A DNA stretch of 28,422 nt from Acidimicrobiales bacterium (GCA_020439485.1 JAGQSP010000095.1:1-28422), one strand, 5' to 3'; positions 1 through 6,540 are shown, counted from the stretch's first letter. The notes: generated by a model from the sequence alone, not told the origin. Numbers and translations: made by a program.

Positions 1-232
1 CAACAACGCGTTCACGCTGCGCCGGCACCCAATCAACGCCCCGAGCACCGAGCCAAGCCTCGCCAGGCCCTCTGACATGCGGGGGGGGTATCAGACTGAC
101 CCCAGCAGCAGGCGAGCGATCCCCAGCACGATCGGGCAGAACAACCTCCGACCCTGCACCGCCCGCCGACCCAGCGCCAACCGACACCGCGAACAAGGAT
201 ATGACGGCCACCACAAACAGTCGCTTCCCCAC
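1..232 (-). CDS. Secreted protein, N-terminal part only (runs off window start)
   Basis: An open frame with no stop runs from a GTG at 232 leftward through base 1, giving about 77 codons. It begins with a textbook signal peptide: MGKR, then a hydrophobic stretch LFVVAVISLFAVSV, then a small-residue region GAGSAGGAGS suited to signal peptidase I. A GGGGGAG purine stretch lies only 2 nt before the GTG, so the exact start is uncertain. The remaining residues are low-complexity and name no family. A run of eight C on the coding strand (81-88) encodes part of a Pro-Pro-Pro stretch shortly after the signal peptide. The coding strand is G/T-rich, like the 5' half of the metalloprotease gene at 4361-6539. 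Both genes also sit the same way beside a tRNA-derived repeat. Function unknown; secretion is inferred from the signal peptide. Confidence 0.5.
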   Translation of the reverse strand, partial: MGKRLFVVAVISLFAVSVGAGSAGGAGSEVVLPDRAGDRSPAAGVSLIPPPHVRGPGEAWLGARGVDWVPAQRERVV

Positions 233-394
233 CGCTCCCCCAAGTCACAGACCAAAAGACAACAACACCCAACGGGACCCTACGCCCGATGAGCCACCAT
301 TTCAACTCAGCCGAACACTCCAAACAACCGCCCCAACCTGGGACCGCATACCCAGCATCACGAACACATGGCGATGCCCGAAATCCCAGAAACC
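233..394. other. Intergenic stretch, no gene seen
   Basis: This separates the tRNA-derived repeat copy from the leftward secreted-protein gene. The short overlapping frames here are low-complexity shadows with no recognisable domain. It presumably holds the promoter and 5' leader of the leftward gene, but I could not pick convincing -35 and -10 boxes. Confidence 0.4.
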
Positions 395-519
395 TTGTCG
401 CGTTTCACCTCGCCGATGCGCCTACCTACAACAAACGACCAACCACCGATGTTGGAACAAATCTTGGATTGACGAGCCCCACTGGCCACCACCCACCCCG
501 TCCCCCGTCTCGCGACCCG

Positions 520-543
520 GGAGTTCGGCGATCGCCGAACTCC
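520..543. repeat. Perfect 24 bp palindrome (copy A)
   Basis: GGAGTTCGGCGA is followed directly by its reverse complement. The same palindrome occurs at 6812-6835, 29 bp beyond the 3' end of the intact tRNA. As RNA it would fold into a strong GC-rich hairpin with a very small loop. There is no U tract, so it would be an atypical terminator; it could equally be a protein-binding site. Confidence 0.75.
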
Positions 544-572
544 GTAAGTGACGAGCGAAGCGAGGAACGACG

Positions 573-614
573 TGGGCCCGGCGGGGCTCGAACCCGCGAC
601 CAAGCGATTATGAG
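573..614 (-). pseudogene. tRNA-Ile2 3' fragment (anticodon loop to discriminator base)
   Basis: Read on the minus strand, these 42 nt equal the anticodon loop CTCATAA, the 3' side of the anticodon stem, variable loop, T arm and acceptor 3' strand of the intact tRNA at 6865-6938. The 5' half (acceptor 5' strand, D arm, 5' anticodon stem) is absent, so the fragment cannot make a tRNA. It is the expected leftover on the far side of an element integrated into the tRNA gene. Confidence 0.85.
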
Positions 615-836
615 CAACCTTCCATCCGTCCATCCCGTGCAGGGCAGTGCTCTGACGTGGTGTTACGTCCAACGGCCCGTCCGTCGAGCGGTCTCCAGTG
701 ACGTCTGGTAGCCCTGCCGATGTTGGAAAGAATGTTGGAATTCCCGGCCGCCGGAATCATCTGTCCACTGTGCGGTCTGGTGACATCTTGTACGGCCTGG
801 TGAGTTCGGGTGACTTCGATGATCGTCCCGTGTCGC
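615..836. other. Gene-free island end with paired TGTTGGA motif
   Basis: No convincing gene lies here. At about 719-743 the sequence carries GATGTTGGA, five bases, then TGTTGGA again, two direct 7-mers spaced by 12 bp. Closely related pairs occur in copy B (about 6744-6768) and, degenerate, in copy A (about 449-473). Such paired short direct repeats next to an att-like core resemble integrase arm-type or excisionase sites, which is inference. A weak inverted repeat GACGT/ACGTC spans 654-669. Confidence 0.45.
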
Positions 837-1364
837 TCAATCACCAACGACGCTGTCGAGCCAATCGGCGAGGTTCGGGTCGGGGTCCTCGTGGGGGTAG
901 GCAGCCTCGAACGCGGTGACCGCTGCCGCTGCGGTGCCGAAGCTGGTGTGTGGCCAGAGTTGCCGCAGGTCGTCGGTGTCCACAGCACGTCCGGCGAACA
1001 ACTTCATCACGAACACCTGATCCAGTGACAGCCCGAGAACCAGAAGCCGAGGATGGTCGCGCACCACCGTCGCGTCGGCGAGATCGAACCCGGCCGGTAG
1101 GAACTGGGCAGCTGCGTCGTTGATCCAGCGCGGAGCAAGATCATGACGGGCGGCGACCCGCTCGACCGCGATCTTCAAGACTTCGTCGAGACGCTCGACA
1201 CTGTCGACGTCACGAGTGGCGTCGCGCAGACCTTGCCACGCCAATAGTGCGCCACCGACGATCACGAGTCTGCGCCGCACCCCATCGTCAGGAAGATCGT
1301 CGGCGACCTCCTCCACATAGGCCAACAGTGTCGCCCCGTCTATCGGATCGTTCGACTCAGGCAC
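837..1364 (-). CDS. Nucleotidyltransferase-fold protein, putative toxin partner (DUF6036/AbiEii-like)
   Basis: A 175-residue protein with the nucleotidyltransferase signature VIVGGALLAW followed by RDATRDVDSV: a GG motif, then an Arg-x-Thr-x-Asp-x-Asp type segment at about residues 35-55. A later VFVMKLFAGR...DTDDLRQLW segment (about 120-140) is typical of DUF6036/AbiEii-type stand-alone nucleotidyltransferases. Such enzymes often pair with a helix-turn-helix antitoxin and may modify tRNA or protein with nucleotides. Its ATG overlaps the stop region of the upstream XRE gene by 8 bp, so the two are translationally coupled in the order regulator then transferase. It is short but looks complete. 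Toxin activity and target are inferred from family and context. Confidence 0.7.
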   Translation of the reverse strand: MPESNDPIDGATLLAYVEEVADDLPDDGVRRRLVIVGGALLAWQGLRDATRDVDSVERLDEVLKIAVERVAARHDLAPRWINDAAAQFLPAGFDLADATVVRDHPRLLVLGLSLDQVFVMKLFAGRAVDTDDLRQLWPHTSFGTAAAAVTAFEAAYPHEDPDPNLADWLDSVVGD

Positions 1365-1950
1365 CGACGGTTTCCCTTGGCCGGAACAGACTCTCCACGT
1401 CGACGATCAGACCGCGCTCCGCGAACCTACGATCGACGGTCGGACGGCGACGAGCAGGCGGTTCCCAAACAGGATCGGCTCCGGGAACCGACGCCACCCA
1501 ACCAGGTCGTGGCAGCCCAGCATCGTCAGCCAGCTTCTCCGCGACCGCTGCGAGCAACGCATCGACAATGCGATTGCCCGACGGCGGAGCAGGCGCGTAG
1601 ATCGCCGCAGGAACCCGATCCGGGTGCAAAGTTAGCCAGTCGATCCATGAACGCCACCTCACCCACTCCAACTTCAGCCCACGATCGCCATCGGACTCCC
1701 ACGCATCGACGAGATCCTCGAGTCGCGGACCTCGATCCGCTCCGATGGGCCGGGCCGATAGCTCAAGGCTGTACCCACACGCACCCAAAATCCGCTCCAA
1801 CACCTCCACCGTCGGCTGGATCCGACCAGACTCGATCCGAGTAATCGTCGAAACCGCCACACCAGCCTCAGCCGCCAACCACCGATAACTACGGCCTGAC
1901 GACTCCTTCGCCCCATGAACCAAACCAGCAACATCCACACATGTGAGCAT
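1357..1950 (-). CDS. XRE-family helix-turn-helix regulator, putative antitoxin
   Basis: A 197-residue protein with an N-terminal helix-turn-helix (about residues 12-60): YRWLAAEAGVAVSTITRIESG, then QPTVEVLERILGACGY, the typical XRE/Cro layout. The C-terminal half (about 75-197) contains WRSWIDWLTLHPDRV and a Pro/Arg-rich stretch; it matches no family I can name and may bind the neighbouring nucleotidyltransferase. The gene precedes and overlaps that gene by 8 bp. ATG at 1950 gives the longest frame, but it lies inside the apparent -10 box. A promoter fit predicts transcription starting exactly at GTG 1938 (codon 5), so a leaderless 193-residue product is plausible. An inverted repeat over the promoter suggests autorepression. 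Together the pair looks like a toxin-antitoxin or abortive-infection module. Confidence 0.75.
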   Translation of the reverse strand: MLTCVDVAGLVHGAKESSGRSYRWLAAEAGVAVSTITRIESGRIQPTVEVLERILGACGYSLELSARPIGADRGPRLEDLVDAWESDGDRGLKLEWVRWRSWIDWLTLHPDRVPAAIYAPAPPSGNRIVDALLAAVAEKLADDAGLPRPGWVASVPGADPVWEPPARRRPTVDRRFAERGLIVDVESLFRPRETVGA

Positions 1951-1974
1951 AAACGCTCACAATCTGAAGAGCAA
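1938..1974 (-). promoter_or_regulatory. Promoter and operator of the XRE/nucleotidyltransferase operon
   Basis: On the minus strand a -35-like TTGCTC (1974-1969) is followed by a 17 bp spacer and a -10-like TATGCT (1951-1946). Seven bases later comes GTG at 1938, the position expected for a leaderless start. A perfect inverted repeat, TGTGAGC-N6-GCTCACA (1942-1961), covers the -10 box and the end of the spacer, where a bound HTH dimer would block RNA polymerase. Boxes and repeat are visible; autoregulation is inferred. Confidence 0.6.
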
Positions 1975-2099
1975 CGGGCTCGGACCCACGACATCCGCCA
2001 GAGGTGACGCGAGGGCAGCCCCGACGACGCTCCTCGATGGTGGGCTAGGGTGGCCGGGTCCGGTGAGCCGAAGGGGGTTGGCATGGCCGGGTCACAGAT

Positions 2100-2132
2100 T
2101 GACGCCGACCCCGTTGGGTGGTTGACCGTTTC
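2100..2132 (+). repeat. IS left terminal inverted repeat (IRL)
   Basis: It begins TGACGCCGACCCCGTT and continues with GGTTG and CGTTTC blocks. It matches the reverse complement of the right end with a few mismatches and a 2 bp indel. Confidence 0.8.
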
Positions 2133-2185
2133 CCTGACCGGTTTTGGTTGGGATGATGGTCGCTCTGGTCCTCGAGGAGAGGAAG

Positions 2186-2497
2186 ATGAGCGAGAAGAAG
2201 CAGAGGCGTTCGTGGACGCCTGATGAGAAGGCCGAGATCGTGTTGGCCGGGTTGCGCGGCGACCGATCGGTTCGCGATGTGTGTCGCGAGCACGAGATAT
2301 CGGAAACCCAGTTCTGCCAGTGGCGCGACCGATTGTTGGAGGGCGGCAAGGCAGCCCTGCGACGCCCGAACGAGCAACGTCCCGAGGACGCGGAGATCAA
2401 GGACCTTCGCAAGCGGGTCGCCAATCTCGAGCGGGCGCTCGGTCGCAAGACCTACGAGCTGGAGATTGCGGGAAAACTGTTGCGGGACTGGGAGTGA
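2186..2497 (+). CDS. IS3-family transposase OrfA (HTH/leucine-zipper subunit)
   Basis: A 103-residue DNA-binding subunit. ATG 2186 was chosen because AGGAG lies a few bases before it; an in-frame TTG at 2144 is upstream but reaches into the terminal repeat region. Residues 6-55 form the transposase helix-turn-helix (RRSWTPDEKAEIVLAGLRG, then VRDVCREHEISETQFCQWRD). Residues about 70-100 form a leucine-zipper coiled coil (EIKDLRKRVANLERALGRKT) used to multimerise. In IS3 elements OrfA alone represses or modulates transposition, while the frameshifted OrfAB fusion is the transposase. Its stop is embedded in the GTGA at 2494-2497 that also starts orfB. Confidence 0.9.
   Translation: MSEKKQRRSWTPDEKAEIVLAGLRGDRSVRDVCREHEISETQFCQWRDRLLEGGKAALRRPNEQRPEDAEIKDLRKRVANLERALGRKTYELEIAGKLLRDWE
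2470..2476 (+). promoter_or_regulatory. Programmed -1 frameshift heptamer GGGAAAA
   Basis: In the orfA frame the bases read G_GGA_AAA, the canonical X_XXY_YYZ slippery layout. A -1 slip moves ribosomes into the orfB frame, which is open from before this point to 3339. This is the standard way IS3 elements make the OrfAB transposase. Confidence 0.8.
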
Positions 2498-3339
2498 AGA
2501 TGCGTGCCGCCCGGGAACTGGTCGCCCAAGGCGATCAGCCAACCGCTGTGGCACTCGTCGCGCAGGTCTCGCGCCAAGCGATCTACAAGACCCCGAAACG
2601 CCGCCCAGCATCCGCAGGCCCGGGGCAGCAATCCGCGGCTGACACGGCGATTGTCGAGGTCGCGAAGGCACATCCTAGCGATGGGACTCGGATGGTCGCG
2701 GCTATCGCCGGCCAGCAGTTGGGTGTGGCGGTGAACCGCAAGCGAGTGCAGCGGATCATGCGGGCCCACAAGCTGCTGCAACCGGTTCGGGGGCTCGAAC
2801 GAAGACGGCGGCCCGGGTTCTTCCGCGTCACCCGACCTGACGAGCTGTGGCACATGGACGCCACCAAGGTGTGGACCGCCCAGCACGGCTGGGTATACCT
2901 CCATGCCATCGTCGATTGCTGCACCCGAGAACTCGTGGCCTGGACGCTCGATCTTCGGGGCCGCACCGACGAAGCCGTCGCCTGTGTCGAGCAGGCTGTG
3001 TTCGAACGCCGCGTCCGGCTAGGACGGCTCACTTTGGGCACAGACAACGGCACCCAATTCACATCCCGCGGGTTTCGCCGGCATCTCTCGGCGCGTGGAA
3101 TCACGCATCGTCGTGGCGGCTACCGCGATCCCGAGTCCCGGGCGTTCATCGAGTCCTGGTTCGGCCAGTCCAAACGGCGCTGCGCCTGGCGAGCCGAATG
3201 GGAATCCATCAATCAAGCAAGGAGAGACATCACCACCTACATCACCGACTACCACCACCGCCCGCACAGCGGGCTCAAATACCAAACCCCCGCCCAGGTC
3301 GCCCAGACCTGGCGGACACTCAACAACTCAGCGACCTGA
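2494..3339 (+). CDS. IS3-family transposase OrfB (DDE catalytic domain)
   Basis: A 281-residue rve/DDE integrase-fold catalytic subunit counted from GTG 2494, which overlaps the orfA stop as GTGA. The frame is open further upstream, as needed for the OrfAB fusion. The N-terminal part (about 1-100) is an HTH_21-like region. The catalytic triad is complete: Asp122 (WHMDATKVW), Asp184 (LGTDNGTQF) and Glu220 (RAFIESWFG), with exactly 35 residues between the last two, the DD(35)E spacing of this family. The C-terminal DYHHRPHSGLKYQTPAQV is the usual IS3 tail. The gene appears full length without internal stops. Confidence 0.92.
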   Translation: MKMRAARELVAQGDQPTAVALVAQVSRQAIYKTPKRRPASAGPGQQSAADTAIVEVAKAHPSDGTRMVAAIAGQQLGVAVNRKRVQRIMRAHKLLQPVRGLERRRRPGFFRVTRPDELWHMDATKVWTAQHGWVYLHAIVDCCTRELVAWTLDLRGRTDEAVACVEQAVFERRVRLGRLTLGTDNGTQFTSRGFRRHLSARGITHRRGGYRDPESRAFIESWFGQSKRRCAWRAEWESINQARRDITTYITDYHHRPHSGLKYQTPAQVAQTWRTLNNSAT

Positions 3340-3368
3340 AACCGACAACCAAAACGGGGTCCACGTCA
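3338..3368 (-). repeat. IS right terminal inverted repeat (IRR)
   Basis: Read on the minus strand it begins TGACGTGGACCCCGTT and continues TTGGTTG and GGTTTC, matching the left end. It begins within the last codon of orfB. Confidence 0.8.
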
Positions 3369-3369
3369 G

Positions 3370-3544
3370 CCGAATGGGCCCACAACGGTGTCGACACCCG
3401 AGTCCCAGACCCGGTTGTTGTTCGCGTCGAGATACCACTAGCCAGTCGAAGGGCGATACACACCAATGTGACCGTCGGGAGTGAGGATCGGCTCGTCACC
3501 GGCCTGTCCGAAACTGCCACAGAAATCGATAGAGCATCCGTCCC
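3370..3544 (-). pseudogene. Duplicated fragment of the metalloprotease C-terminal repeats
   Basis: These 175 bp match 4554-4728 with only two differences (3387 G for A; 3438 C for G). In the protease the region encodes the segment from DGCSIDFCGS through RPSTGYWYLDANNN to VVGPFG. The second difference turns the Tyr codon of TGYWYL into TAG, so the fragment has a stop and no start. It abuts the IS right end and follows the lipoprotein gene by 25 bp. It looks like the remains of a second, paralogous copy mostly removed when the IS inserted or rearranged. Confidence 0.85.
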
Positions 3545-3569
3545 GTCGTCGGCAAGGCCGTATTCAGTC

Positions 3570-4364
3570 TCACCCGATGGTGATCGTGACGGGGTCTGCT
3601 TCGACGTGTGGGGTTGCGTTGATTCCTGTGACCCAAGCATCGTAGGTGCCAGTAGGGAAATAGTCGGGAACGATGATGGTCGCGTTGATGAGCGGGACCA
3701 AATCCGGATCAGCCTGGAAGTCATAGAAAAAGGCAAATCGCGTCTCGCCAGTCCAAACTGCTGACGCTGACGCGACACTCGGGGGGTCTGCACCTAGTTG
3801 GTGGATGGTGGCCGTGATCGTCCGTCCTTCCGCCTCTATAGATGCCGGTCGGTTGGTGGGCCTAATTCGTTCTCCGGTGACGGTGATGTTGGCTTCAAAG
3901 AGTCGGCCGCCCGCATCGTCCTGGTCACACCAGACCTCTAACACGTAGAGACCCGGTGGTGTCCCCGTCGGCATCGGCAACTGAACGATTCCGGCGTTGT
4001 GAGGGGGAACAAGCAGCAAGCTCACTCTGAAGCGCTCTGGCCGCAGCTGATCTTCCGGAACTGCAATCTCGTTGTCGGGCTGTCGCGTGAAACTCACTCC
4101 GGTACTTACGTCCCCCCTCGAATCGCAGGCGTTTGCGATGTCGATGACGATGGTGTCGGTGACGTTGATGGTGTCGGGTGTGAGCATTCTGACGTTGCCG
4201 TCTTGGGTGGACTGGTAGGGCGCAGTGGTCGATGGAGAGGTCGTGCTGCTCGACTCGGCCACTGGTTCTGTTGTGGGTGCCGCGTCTTGACTGTCGTCGG
4301 AACACCCGGCAGCCGCAAGTAGACCGACCAGTGCCACAGCGCCGACGCGTAGGCGGTGCTTCAT
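3570..4364 (-). CDS. Lipoprotein of unknown function, operon with metalloprotease
   Basis: A 264-residue protein beginning MKHRLRV, then a hydrophobic segment and the lipobox LAAAGC with Cys21 as the predicted lipidation site. A Ser/Thr-rich spacer follows (about 30-55, ESSSTTSPSTTAP), typical of tethers that hold a domain off the membrane. The rest (about 60-264) is a beta-rich, probably Ig-like or two-domain extracellular region with repeated short strands (for example FRVSLLLVPP, YVLEVWCDQD, TITATIHQLG, TGTYDAWVTG). I do not recognise a family. Its ATG overlaps the stop of the metalloprotease as ATGA, so the two are probably co-translated. It might act as chaperone, inhibitor or anchor for the protease; that is inference from context only. 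Confidence 0.8.
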   Translation of the reverse strand: MKHRLRVGAVALVGLLAAAGCSDDSQDAAPTTEPVAESSSTTSPSTTAPYQSTQDGNVRMLTPDTINVTDTIVIDIANACDSRGDVSTGVSFTRQPDNEIAVPEDQLRPERFRVSLLLVPPHNAGIVQLPMPTGTPPGLYVLEVWCDQDDAGGRLFEANITVTGERIRPTNRPASIEAEGRTITATIHQLGADPPSVASASAVWTGETRFAFFYDFQADPDLVPLINATIIVPDYFPTGTYDAWVTGINATPHVEADPVTITIG

Positions 4365-6340
4365 TGGCTTGCAGTTCCGGTCCGGTCGATCGGGTAGTCA
4401 CCGTAGGTTCCAAAGCCCGGGCCGGCGCAACGGTCGATAGCACATCCGTTCCAGGTGCCGTCGTTGTTCGCGTCGAAGAACCACTCACCGGTGCTGGGAC
4501 GCCACAGGGCAATCTGACCGTCGACAGTCATGACCGGATTGTCACCTGGCCCACCGAATGGGCCCACAACAGTGTCGACACCCGAGTCCCAGACCCGGTT
4601 GTTGTTCGCGTCGAGATACCAGTAGCCAGTCGAAGGGCGATACACACCAATGTGACCGTCGGGAGTGAGGATCGGCTCGTCACCGGCCTGTCCGAAACTG
4701 CCACAGAAATCGATAGAGCATCCGTCCCAGGTTCCGTTACCGCTGTCGATGTACCAGCCGCCGTCATTGAAGGTGCCGATGTATCCCTCGTCGTTGTTGG
4801 GGATGATGAACGGTTCGTGTTGGAGCCCGCCGAAAGGGCCCAGACACAGGTCAGGATCTGGTCCGGTGCATCCGTCATCGGTTTGGTTGTCGTTGCGATC
4901 GAAACGCCACATCCCGGTTGTCTGGTCGTAGTACCCGAGATGGCCGTGGGGGTGGATCACACCTTTGAGATGGCCTGCAGCGCCGTAGAACCAGCACACG
5001 TCGATGGTGCAGCCGTCCCAAGTTCCGTTGTCGTCACCATCAGCGAACCACAGGCCAGATACCGGCCTGTACAAGCGTTGGGCAAACACCGGCTCGAACC
5101 CGGCCACATCATCAGACCCCTCATCGATCACACGGGCCACGTCAGCGGTCGCCGTGTTACCAAAGCCAAGGTCGGGGTCTGACCAGTACCTCATACGGGT
5201 GCAATCGTCGGTCTCGCCGTCGCCGTCAGTGTCACATAGAGGGTCATCGGAATAGCCCATGATCGTGTTGAACGCCAATGGATCACCGCCAGGGAACGGC
5301 GACTGAACCTGCCACACAAACCCATGCCCATACTCGAACGGAGTCACAGTCTGGTCAACGAACAGGTCATGACGAGCACCAAACAGATGCCCCACCTCAT
5401 GAACAGCAGTCGTCAACGGACTGTTCACCTTGAACAACGCATACGCGTCACCCACGTGCCAATTCTCCAGTGGCGTGTTCGCCCGCCCCCGTAGCCACCT
5501 CTCGGTCTGGAAGTTGTAGATCTCTCCGGTCAACTGGACAACCACATCGGCATTCACCCAATTGCGAGCCTCAGGAACCTCATCAAGGTGTCCGTCATCG
5601 AGGTCGCCTATCAGGTGTGTCAGCAACAGCTCCCGCGCGTCGACCGCGGTCACACCGTTGAGGGTCCGCTCCGGGAGGACTTCGCCGGTCTCGTATACAC
5701 CGACCAGCCGGAACACCGTGTTGATCCCGTTGTTAGAGGTAACCAGATTTAGCTCGGCCACAATCTGACGCGCCCGCAACGCCGAATTCGCATTGATTGC
5801 AACAGAATCGGCCGAAGACGACACCAATACGTCAACAATCTCGGTCCCACCACCGCCGGCCTGCAACGACGACACCAAGCCCGCTCCCGCAGCAAACCGC
5901 TCCCTAACCTCACCACCACGGCCAGGCTCAGCGACATCAGGGTTCACCGCGCGAGCGGTAGCGCGTTCCACAACCCGATGCCCACCCCTGTCATCGGGCT
6001 CAAGGACCTGAACAAGATCCTGTCCCCACAACTCCGCCGAAACCAGATCCCCATAAGTAGTCAGCCGCAACGTCCGACCCGACACCCCCATACCAGCCTC
6101 GCGGCCAACAACCGTCACATCACCATCAACAAACCGCGGCAACCAACCCGAATCAGCAGGAGCGACAACGCTAGACGGACCACGCGCAATGTCCCGCTCC
6201 ACCAACACGAAGCCCACCTCGATCGACACACGATCGCCAGCCACCAACTCCACATCAAACACATCACCACGAGCCAAACCCGCGACCGCACGACCCAAAC
6301 CAGCCCGATCCGGATCAACCGGCGTCACCCAACCAGCCAT
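4361..6340 (-). CDS. Secreted metzincin-type zinc metalloprotease with C-terminal repeats (5' end frameshifted)
   Basis: From ATG 6340 the frame gives 659 residues. The zinc-binding motif HEVGHLFGARHD is at residues 314-325 (HExxHxxGxxHD, metzincin/reprolysin-like) and a Met-turn-like NTIMGYS at about 358-364. An Asp-rich stretch DTDGDGETDDC follows. The C-terminal third (about 415-650) holds about five repeats pairing an RPSTGxWYLDANN-like strand with Trp-Asp-Gly-Cys and FGxxGD elements, resembling calcium-binding FG-GAP/propeller repeats and likely for substrate or surface binding. ATG 6340 is not a natural start: no signal peptide follows it, and the open frame continues upstream without a start codon. 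The real signal peptide lies at 6457-6539 in another frame, separated by a nine-G tract. With eight G the product would be 725 residues. It is cotranscribed with the lipoprotein (ATGA overlap). The substrate is unknown. Confidence 0.85.
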   Translation of the reverse strand: MAGWVTPVDPDRAGLGRAVAGLARGDVFDVELVAGDRVSIEVGFVLVERDIARGPSSVVAPADSGWLPRFVDGDVTVVGREAGMGVSGRTLRLTTYGDLVSAELWGQDLVQVLEPDDRGGHRVVERATARAVNPDVAEPGRGGEVRERFAAGAGLVSSLQAGGGGTEIVDVLVSSSADSVAINANSALRARQIVAELNLVTSNNGINTVFRLVGVYETGEVLPERTLNGVTAVDARELLLTHLIGDLDDGHLDEVPEARNWVNADVVVQLTGEIYNFQTERWLRGRANTPLENWHVGDAYALFKVNSPLTTAVHEVGHLFGARHDLFVDQTVTPFEYGHGFVWQVQSPFPGGDPLAFNTIMGYSDDPLCDTDGDGETDDCTRMRYWSDPDLGFGNTATADVARVIDEGSDDVAGFEPVFAQRLYRPVSGLWFADGDDNGTWDGCTIDVCWFYGAAGHLKGVIHPHGHLGYYDQTTGMWRFDRNDNQTDDGCTGPDPDLCLGPFGGLQHEPFIIPNNDEGYIGTFNDGGWYIDSGNGTWDGCSIDFCGSFGQAGDEPILTPDGHIGVYRPSTGYWYLDANNNRVWDSGVDTVVGPFGGPGDNPVMTVDGQIALWRPSTGEWFFDANNDGTWNGCAIDRCAGPGFGTYGDYPIDRTGTASQ

Positions 6341-6449
6341 CCGCTCCGACCGGCCCGGAACCTCAACCTCGGAGGCCGCACGACCGCCAGAAGCCCGAAC
6401 CGCCCACGACGACTCGGAACCGCCTCTGCTCTCACCGGGCTGACCCGAA

Positions 6450-6539
6450 TCACCTACCGACCCAGCACCCCCCCCCAGGAACCGCTACAACCCCAACCAG
6501 CGCAGCCAACACGGTGACAAACAGACGCAACCGCAACAC
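6450..6539 (-). other. Out-of-frame signal-peptide start of the metalloprotease gene
   Basis: GTG 6539 is preceded by a good Shine-Dalgarno GGAGG six bases upstream (6550-6546). It encodes MLRLRLFVTVLAALVGVVAV, then PGGG: a clear secretion signal. After the G tract (6476-6468) this frame reads CWVGR and stops at TGA 6452-6450. Removing one G joins it to the protease frame with no stop in between. Either the assembly has one G too many, or the gene is switched off by slippage in this cell line. Confidence 0.75.
6468..6476 (-). repeat. Nine-G homopolymer inside the protease leader
   Basis: Nine C on the plus strand, nine G on the coding strand, directly after the hydrophobic core of the signal peptide. 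The tract length decides whether leader and protease share a frame: eight G on, nine G off. Confidence 0.85.
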
Positions 6540-6540
6540 C

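Larger units (their letters stand above)
395..614. repeat. Direct repeat copy A (att-like, tRNA 3'-half plus downstream DNA)
   Basis: This 220 bp block is repeated in the same orientation at 6691-6906. Bases 510-614 match 6802-6906 perfectly over 105 bp; the distal part is similar but diverged, with small indels. Homology stops inside the tRNA anticodon loop, after TATGAG, where copy A continues CAACC and copy B continues TCGCC. A perfect block ending in an anticodon loop is the usual footprint of tyrosine-recombinase integration into a tRNA gene. The block also contains a 24 bp palindrome (520-543) and the degenerate paired motif around 449-470. Confidence 0.85.
2100..3368 (+). mobile_element. 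IS3-family insertion sequence, apparently intact
   Basis: A 1269 bp element, a normal IS3-family size, bounded by imperfect inverted repeats that start TGACG...GACCCCGTT at both ends. It carries overlapping orfA and orfB joined by a GGGAAAA slippery heptamer and has a full DDE triad, so it may be active. The expected 3-5 bp target duplication is absent: the left flank ends CAGAT and the right flank begins GCCGA. That suggests an adjacent deletion or rearrangement after insertion. The right end lies one base from a decayed copy of part of the neighbouring protease gene. Confidence 0.9.

Noticed and set aside
33..323. A 96-codon minus-strand frame at the left edge
   Set aside because: Cys/Trp/Gly-rich with no signal or domain; the overlapping frame from 232 has a proper signal peptide instead.
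608..988. A 126-codon minus-strand frame as an integrase C terminus
   Set aside because: It shows no tyrosine-recombinase motifs and overlaps the nucleotidyltransferase gene.
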